A stretch of 64,000 bases of DNA, taken from the NCBI GenBank assembly GCA_935421135.1, contig OW285196.1, forward strand, positions 4,445,001-4,509,000. The letters are read 5' to 3'. Shown here piece by piece: positions 57,701 through 64,000 of the stretch (its first letter is position 1; the number at the start of each line of letters is the position of its first letter). Below the pieces are notes generated by a model, which saw only the letters and a program-made list of their open reading frames with translations, was not told the origin of the DNA and ran no database searches. Source of the DNA: Bugulina stolonifera (lineage: Eukaryota; Bryozoa; Gymnolaemata; Cheilostomatida; Bugulidae). Both the position numbers and the translations under genes were made by a program.

Positions 57701-59292
57701 TCAAGGCTCTAGGCTATAAGCTCATCACCACTCGGCAGTGTGAGTGGGAAGCGCGAGTTCGTTCGGATGTAGAAGTTAGGACATTTCTCGCCATCTTCTT
57801 TTCTTCTCTCTATCCGGAGAGGGGTTACGTCAACCTCGATAAGATAATCAATAACATTCGTAGTGGAGAGTACTATGGTTTAGTGGAGTGTGACATTTTC
57901 GTACCCGAAGAGCTAAAAGCGAAGTTCTCTGAGATGGCACCTATTTTTAAGAATATAAACGTGGGAAGAGAACACCTTAGCGAACACATGCGCGCTTTTG
58001 CCGAACAGAACGGATTCTTGAAGAGACCTCAGCGAATGCTCGTGGGGAGTCTTTTTGGCAAGCGAATCACACTACTCTCCGATCTGGCTAGATGGTATCT
58101 AGATCAAGGTTTGATAATTACCAGGATCTATCAGTTTGTTCACTTTATCCCACGAGCCATCTACAAAGACTTTGGTTCTTCGGTCTCAGACGCAAGAAGA
58201 GGTGGGGATGTGAACCCCGACCTGGCCCTCTTGGCCAGCACCAGCAAGCTCGTTGGGAATTCAGCCTACGGAAAGACCATAACAAATAAAGAGAAACATA
58301 AGACTGTCAAGTATGTGGAGACAGTAGAGGAGGCGGCTGTCAAAGTGAGGAGTAGGCACTTTTCTAGTCTAAACGAAGTTGATGAAAACTACTTTGAGAT
58401 AGAGCTTCACAAGAAAAAGGCAAGTGTTGACAATCTTTTTTTTTATTTTGATTCTTGATTTGACGAAACTTTTTCTGAGTGGTAGGGTAAACTCTCTCTC
58501 TCTCTTTCTTTCTTTTAGATTCGAATGGATGTTCCATCTGTCGTAGGATTCGTTATCCTCCAGAGAGCCAAGTTGAGAATGCTAGAATTCTACTACGACT
58601 TTATGGATAGGTAAGTAGAACTAGACTATACAAAGATTTTATCAAATCCTTCTCTATTTATTCTTTGGTGTCAACCCCAACCCCCCCCCCCCCCCCCTAC
58701 AACCCGTCCGTTTTATTTTCACAGATTCGTCAGCAGGGAGGACTTTGAGTACGTAGAAATGGACACGGATAGCGCTTACATGGCTCTGAGTGCTCGTAGT
58801 ATAGATGAGGTCATCCGAAAAGATAAAAAAGAAGAGTTCTACAGAGAATATGGTAGATGGTTTCCCAGACCCTTCTGCGATAAGCACAAGAAAGACTTTA
58901 TCACGACCAAGGTGCTTGGCCAAGAGTGGGAGATGAGGGAATGTTGTGAGAAGGTGCAACGATACGAAACACGAACCCCCGGCCTGTTTAAGGAGGAGTT
59001 TCGGGGGGAGGGGGTCATCGCGCTCAACTCAAAAACATACTTTTGCTGGTCCGCTGATGGTGATAGCAAGTATAGCAGCAAAGGACTAAACAAAAGAGGA
59101 AACGCCCTAACCAAAGAGAAGTTCCTCTCCGTGCTCAGGACAGGGGAGTCGGTGAGAGGGGACAATCGGGGTTTTATCAGAAGAGGAAACCAAACGTATA
59201 GCTACACCCAGCTAAAGACCGGACTCACCTACTTCTATGGTAAGCGGAAGGTTGCAGAAGACGGGGTGAGTACGAGTCCTATAGAATGCTAG
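54739..59292 (+). CDS. polB: Protein-primed type DNA polymerase B of the Polinton, interrupted by a frameshift and a stop
   Basis: Exons: 54739-58419 (broken inside), 58519-58610, 58725-59292. The intron after 58419 is GC-AG; the next is GT-AG. N-terminal C2H2 fingers (CQLCGLVLK, CPVCGGCF) and a Cys-rich region precede a CFFRCLAMMYD/HFSWIKNVDSF segment usual in Polinton polymerases. Exonuclease motifs: DIE near 56128, NSQKYDLN near 56535, YLKAFGVSESKGFF near 56720. Polymerase motifs: A, DANALYLY near 57330; B, KLVGNSAYGKT near 58246; C, MDTDSAY at 58759. The FHGCYWHGHEC insertion is family-typical. The enzyme replicates the element, presumably from a protein primer. A one-base deletion in a T-run near 56826-56830 and a TGA at 56887-56889 (normally Trp in this context) break it between exonuclease and polymerase domains. 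The end after EDGVSTSPIEC fits the family. The 5' start is unclear. Confidence 0.92.
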
Positions 59293-59465
59293 TACTGATT
59301 TCTCGGAGATGAGACTACTTCATTCGATAAATTGGAGAGTAAACGAACAGTGCATCATAACCCTTTTACATATACCCGTATAATTTTTTTCACATTCACT
59401 CTCTATTGTAAGGGGTCTCCGTCCTCAAAACGGAGGGTTTACCGGTTGTAGCCTTAAAACCGAGC

Positions 59466-59471
59466 AATAAA
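59466..59471 (+). terminator. Poly(A) signal after the Polinton polymerase
   Basis: AATAAA on the coding strand, 174 bases after the polymerase stop codon, is the only canonical signal before the right terminal repeat. It would end the transcript before the alternative 3' exon at 59596. Confidence 0.55.
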
Positions 59472-59595
59472 ACACTAGCTAATACATTAAAAACCATTTA
59501 CCTCTCCAAACCAAAGGGGTAGACGGTACTAGCGCAGCTTCCGCTCATACTCACCCCTTATCAGTTCACATTTCTTCTATTGTCTTCATTCGTAG

Positions 59596-59712
59596 GTGGG
59601 GGGTGACATCGCACGCGCACGATGCGCTCTCTCCCTATCGGAGTTTGCTACCCGGGGGAAAGTGGACGCGGTGGTCAAAGAAATTGGTGGCGAGTCAATG
59701 ACATCATCGTAG
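59596..59712 (+). CDS. Possible alternative 3' exon of the polymerase
   Basis: A good donor (GGG|GTGAGT at 59266) just before the last polymerase codons could splice to an acceptor (CATTCGTAG, ending 59595). The joined frame continues 38 codons (GGDIARARCALSLSEF at the start, GGESMTSS at the end) to a TAG at 59710. Without splicing the protein ends at 59292, which matches the family end better. I offer this as an alternative isoform only. Confidence 0.3.
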   Translation: MGGDIARARCALSLSEFATRGKVDAVVKEIGGESMTSS

Positions 59713-59727
59713 AGGCGGGTCTATTTG

Positions 59728-59730
<3 letters not shown>

Positions 59731-59792
<62 letters not shown>
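59731..59792. repeat. (GAT)n microsatellite
   Basis: About 20 GAT triplets in a row within the right arm of the Polinton, ending in GACGATGGCGATGAG. It is non-coding in this context. Confidence 0.95.
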
Positions 59793-59985
59793 CGATGGCG
59801 ATGAGAAGACAAGCATCCATCTATCCCGTTTATCTATTTCTATTTCTACCCCTCCGAGCGATGATGTCGTCGGCTAACCTCCTCGCGAAGTCTACGGTTT
59901 GAAGCGCGGAAGAGCCACCGCCTTCACTTTCTCTCGCCGCTCGTCACGGGGACGGGCGATTTCCCTAGGGGAGGGTCCGGGGAAA

Positions 59986-60126
59986 ATGAGGGTTAAGACG
60001 CGAGTCTTTCATCGAAGGTCCGGGGGCGCTCGAACGGAGGAGCGCGCGAGTGCGGTGTCACCCCGACCAGTTCAGTCTCAACAGTCCCCGGCGAAGAAAT
60101 CATCCGGAAGCACCACCACTCGGTAA
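59986..60126 (+). CDS. Small Arg-rich ORF near the right end of the Polinton
   Basis: 46 codons starting MRVKTRVFHRRSGGARTEE and ending SSGSTTTR. Basic and Ser-rich, with no known domain. A donor-like GTAAGT overlaps its end. The region between polymerase and terminal repeat is GC-rich, which favours chance ORFs. It may be the remnant of a lost Polinton gene or nothing. Confidence 0.2.
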   Translation: MRVKTRVFHRRSGGARTEERASAVSPRPVQSQQSPAKKSSGSTTTR

Positions 60127-60192
60127 GTTTTTTATAGTAGTATAGTCAGCGTCGTAAACTCTGCACGGGCACTCCGCACGGGTGTAGCCTAT

Positions 60193-60705
60193 CATTACTC
60201 TAACCCGTATTTTCCTTCGCTTCACCCTACTCCAGCCGACGGTCCGCCCGCGAGGGTCGCGACGGGTCGTTGGGGCGGGGGAGGGGCGGGGGATGGGCGG
60301 GGGGAGGGCGGCGTGGGGCCACGGCTGGACTCGCGAACGAGAACCGCCGCGAGGCGGAGGGGTTTGGGGTGGGGAGGGGCGGGGACGGGTGGAGGGAGGA
60401 CGGGTGGGGTTCGCGGGGCGGGGGGGGCGCGCGCGTACGCGCGCCCCCTCGCCCGAGCCGTGGGATGGGGCGAGGGGTTTGCTCTTTAGACTGGGTTCCG
60501 CGGAACAGCCGATGAGGTTTTTGAAACCCCACCCGCGATGGGGGGGAGTAGGTTCTAGGGCTTTGCACATAGAGTGAGGTTTAGGGGAGAGGAGGGGCGA
60601 GAGGACGGGTGGGGTGGTCGTCCGCCCGGGGAGTTTTTGGATCTAGGGCTAATACGACGCGGAAAGGGCCGGGTGTCTGTGTAGATCTGCACTGACTATA
60701 CTACT
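60193..60705. repeat. Right terminal inverted repeat of the Polinton-like element
   Basis: 513 bp, G-rich on this strand, the inverse of 51239-51787 with small indels. It starts at 'CATTACTCTAACC' and ends 'CACTGACTATACTACT'. Open frames in it mirror those in the left repeat and are not genes. Confidence 0.93.
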
Positions 60706-60711
60706 GATAAG

Positions 60712-63700
60712 TTATCATAACTAATAAGTGTGGCAGCAACATTAATTTGTTTCGAAACTTTTAGCGCGGAACCGAAAACCGTCATACAAATTTCAAACTA
60801 CATGTACATGTAATTTTCTACTAAATGTTTTAAACTAACCATATATACATGTTTTATCTGTACATACACTGGATTTACCTAGAAATTTATGGGTGCATCT
60901 ATACAAGCCCTACCTCCATGTAAAATGTTTATTCGGAAAAAATCCACCATGCTTCTACTGTATTGCAGAGGCAAACTGTTAACTTTGTAGGCTACGATGA
61001 TATATCTCTCTTTTTTGTATTATACATCATTTTTACACTCGAGTAAACAGGCCTACGCACCCACATCACAATCATTGCAATAAAACGCAATAATAATTTG
61101 TGATTTGAAGCGTTTTATCAAATTTACTGATTTACGTAACAGCAGTTACATCTAACATTTACGATCCAAGGCATCTACATTAGAGAGCCAGTTGCAAGTA
61201 GTGTGAGATGCAGATAGAGGTCATACTCTGGTTATTATCCAATTATCTTTCAGGGCAAAAGATTATATAATCTAAATTATATAATTATACAATATATGGT
61301 ACTGAAATGTCAGCCGTAATTTTTGCTAGTTTTGCAAGTGCAGTTTGATTATCTTAGATCAGGTTCCACTCAAAGCAAGTTCACAGGCTATCAAATAGTG
61401 TACATTGCAACAACATGCTATTGTGCTATTGGTTGGTCTGTAACTGACATTGACTAAGTTGGCAAGTCTGTAGGCCAAGCTGTGTGGAGAATGTTTGTAG
61501 TTGTCTCCCATGATGTCTAGCACTTCGTAGCACCTTGCCAGCACCTTCAGTTAAGTGTTTAGTGTGAAGAGAGGCACAAGCAGCTGGCTGCTACCTTCGG
61601 CTACCTGGTAACTTGACCACCGACACATCCTCTACCAAGCATAAGTGACCAGGTAAGTACTCTACTACTACAATATATATAGTGCAGTCTATACGCTACT
61701 TAGTTTGACTATAGTTTTATACCATATACATGCTTATGTATAAATAGTCTACAAGTATGTAGTATATTACTATAATATCATATTTTGTTTCTAGATTTTT
61801 AGCACTGTCAGGAAACATTTATCAAAAAATCTATTTTAATACTACTTTAAAATTTACGTATTCTGTACATAGATGTACATCCCTTCGGTGTCTCACGAAG
61901 ACAAAAAATATCCCCACTAATTTGCAAACTTTATGCATATGGCTGAGCATGTAAACATTTAATTTGCTGTGAAAATAGAGTTTTTAAAAATTATTTAGAG
62001 GTTAGATGAATTTGTCAGTGTTCCTCTTGTTGGATATTAGTAATATATGGCCTATGTCACGACACAGTTGGTATGCCATCACATTATACAAATGTACATG
62101 TACATCCTATCTGTGATGCACATGTACATGTACAGCTACACCAACTATTAGCCTACACCATGATTTATATAACATAATACATATCATTACTGCAAGTCTG
62201 ACTGTTTGTAGTAAACATGAAATTGCAATGTTAGAATTTTGTTTGAAGTTTTGTTTCTTTCTAAAAATTTGAGTGCATATTAGAGGTACTCATTTACTGC
62301 ACATTTACTGTATTGTGTAATAATACCCACAACCACTAGACTAGAGGACCTTTACTGAAATTATTTGAACAAAGCGTTAAAAGGCGTAATACAAATTGTG
62401 TTGGTGTGTTTAGAAACGCTTCTGTATAAAATATGTATTTCATAACGTGAACATTCTGCTCTGAGATTTTACTCAGAACGTTCTGGATAAAAGTCATATC
62501 CTTTACTGGGCAGTCGGCCTGCATGTAGATATGTATAGAATGAAAATATGCATATTTGCAATATTGCTGCTTAAACACAAAAGGCAGGGAAATCAATTTG
62601 CACACTTTATTAATTGTTATACATGTACTTAATTCAATGTAGGCCTAACAGGCCTACTGCATATTCATTTACAAATTTATGCAAGAGCAAATAATTATAA
62701 TGCATGTAATATTATGTAATACTGCTTATAATATATTATAATAACCATAATTATAATCACCTTATAGCCTAATAAGTTGCAAAAATAATGCTGTAAAAGT
62801 TCATGTTGTATTTATATTGCAAACTACTTTCAATTACTCGACCAGCTTGGTATGCACAGTTGTTATGTAATCGGCTACTGAACAATCATTATTTTGATAA
62901 AACGATGGCAACTAAAAAAAAGTGTTTAGTTTAATTTGAACAGTAATATACAACATACACGTGCATGTACATGTGCATATACATGTACATATACAGTACA
63001 TGTGCATATACATGTGCATATACATGTGCATATACATGTACATATACATGTGCATATACATGTGCATATACATGTACATATACATGTGCATATGCATGTG
63101 CATATACATGCATATGCCTGATCATATGTATATTAGGTATAACTACGGACAAAAACAAACTGTGTGTAAATGCAAATTTAATACAAAAACGTTCTGTTTC
63201 CACAGTTATGCTTTATTTTGTTCCCAAAACACTTTGAGTTGATGAGAGAGAATGGGGGGAGGGAGGGGCCTGCAGGGTTGGAGAGATTAGCAGGTGGGTT
63301 CCTCTCTCTACATTAGTCATGCTACTGTCATGTAGCAGTAAAAATCTCAGTCATATTTTCTTCCTGTAAACAAATTAAGAGTTACTCTCTGTTATCTCAG
63401 CTGTTGTGTTCTACTAATTGTTTGTTGAGACTCAAGTAGTATGAGTGGATGTATTGTGTGCTGCTGCCTGTAGCTATACAGATAGAGGCACTCCACTATG
63501 TCATACATACAGCCTCTCTTTAGTATATAGCCTCAGAGAATAGACAGAATAGGCTATTGTCTAGCAAACCAGACTCGATAGATATAGCCCTCGGTTAGGT
63601 TCAATAAAATTTTCCAATTTACACACATTTCCTTCAAACCAGTAAGCCGAGCTTTAGATGGGCACCTTGAATACACCACTAAATATATTTATTTATAGTC

Positions 63701-64000
63701 GATTTGAACTTATAGATTTCTCAAATAGTGATCCAGTTTTATCATCATTCATGCAACATATTTATTTTGTGTTTTACGCTGTACAGTAGATGGGCCTATG
63801 GCATCATTTATTTTAAATGGATAACTTCATAATGTTTATGTATTATTGTCATTTAATTATCGCTGATTACAATAGTTATTTTCCTTAAGCATATAAACCT
63901 GTATTTATTTGTACATGTACCTTGGCTTATGTACACATGATTACTACATTTTATCTTCAAACTCTACAATTTAAGTGTCTTTTTCTAGACATTTTTGTCT
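60712..64000. other. Right flank, AT-rich, no supported coding sequence
   Basis: Apart from a minisatellite (62955-63118) I see no conserved protein segment. A stretch ending at a strong donor (GACCAG|GTAAGT at about 61653) has balanced composition and could be a 5' untranslated exon of a gene beyond the window. The purine-rich stretch near 63241-63300 has no clear meaning. Confidence 0.5.
62955..63118. repeat. (CATATACATGTG/CA)n alternating palindromic repeat
   Basis: About 13 copies of a 12-bp unit (CATATACATGTG or CATATACATGTA). Being near self-complementary, it gives open Met/Tyr/His or Val/His frames on both strands that are not genes. Confidence 0.93.

Larger units (their letters stand above)
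51239..60705. mobile_element. Reduced Polinton/Maverick-type element
   Basis: The element is 9,467 bp. Its termini read AGTAGTATAGTCAGTGCAGA and the exact inverse at the right end, so it starts AG and ends CT. Terminal inverted repeats are about 513-549 bp. Perfect GATAAG duplications flank it. It encodes a protein-primed type DNA polymerase B (+) and a divergent two-exon gene (-), separated by a palindromic repeat array. I searched by eye for integrase (HHCC/DDE), FtsK-like ATPase, adenovirus-type protease and capsid segments on both strands and found none. It is therefore a shortened relative that would need an integrase in trans. Base composition (GC-rich ends, coding core) differs sharply from the AT-rich flanks, and fresh-looking duplications imply a recent insertion. 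Confidence 0.92.
51233..60711. repeat. 6-bp target-site duplication (GATAAG) of the Polinton-like element
   Basis: GATAAG at 51233-51238 directly precedes the left terminus, and GATAAG at 60706-60711 directly follows the right terminus. The duplication is perfect and 6 bp long, as expected of retroviral-type integrase-mediated Polinton insertion. The span given covers both copies and the element between them. Confidence 0.93.

Noticed and set aside
55028..59165. Minus-strand frames opposite the polymerase
   Set aside because: They are antisense shadows; the plus strand has all polymerase motifs.

Overview
The window looks like nuclear DNA of an aquatic invertebrate. Genes are split by many short GT-AG introns, most of the DNA is AT-rich and non-coding, and it is full of minisatellites, small inverted-repeat elements, a non-LTR retrotransposon, a hAT-type element and a Polinton/Maverick-type element. 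The gene content (TSP1-domain secreted protein, MCT-like transporter, ankyrin protein, LRR protein) is metazoan. A sponge or another early-branching animal is my guess, not something the sequence proves. No bacterial operons, CRISPR arrays or rRNA genes are seen.

Layout. 1-1.5 kb: a trinucleotide array with an 81-bp higher-order repeat. 1.5-3.3 kb: a decayed duplicate of the segment at 10.8-14.3 kb, carrying remnants of the first two exons of the transporter gene. 6.5-10.8 kb (+): a secreted four-TSP1 protein built by duplicating a three-exon module, followed by Pro/His and Tyr-x-Pro-Arg repeat exons that lie in frames with no start codon. 11.4-12.9 kb: two minisatellites (20-bp and 15-bp units). 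13.4-19.5 kb (+): a nine-exon, 12-TM MCT-like transporter. 19.9-30.4 kb (-): an unrecognised ten-exon gene with an acidic Val-Asp-Asp-Thr repeat; one intron holds a LINE with two intact ORFs. 31.5-36.6 kb (-): a ten-exon ankyrin/coiled-coil gene. 36.7-42.2 kb: AT-rich DNA with no supported gene, but one near-perfect hairpin. 42.2-49.3 kb (+): a ten-exon LRR gene with lysine-rich segments; one intron carries a 1.25-kb hAT-like element. 49.3-51.2 kb and 60.7-64 kb: no supported genes.

The most distinctive object is the 9,467-bp element at 51239-60705. It has ~0.5-kb GC-rich terminal inverted repeats beginning AG and ending CT, and perfect 6-bp target duplications (GATAAG): the hallmarks of Polintons/Mavericks. 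Unlike a standard Polinton it shows no integrase, packaging ATPase, protease or capsid gene. It carries only a protein-primed type DNA polymerase B (+, spliced, with one frameshift and one nonsense codon) and a divergent two-exon gene (-) for a 405-aa protein. That protein has an acidic/basic N-terminus and two copies of a domain that might be OB-like. The two genes diverge from TATA-like boxes placed symmetrically around a ~590-bp array of 21/31-bp repeats that flips orientation at its centre, giving a perfect ~222-bp palindrome. I read this as a reduced Polinton-derived replicon with a hairpin-forming control region.

Gene models were built by eye from splice sites and phase. In the four main host-gene models every listed junction keeps the frame. 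The unrecognised gene's 5' end, the TSP1 gene's 3' end and the polymerase 5' end remain uncertain.
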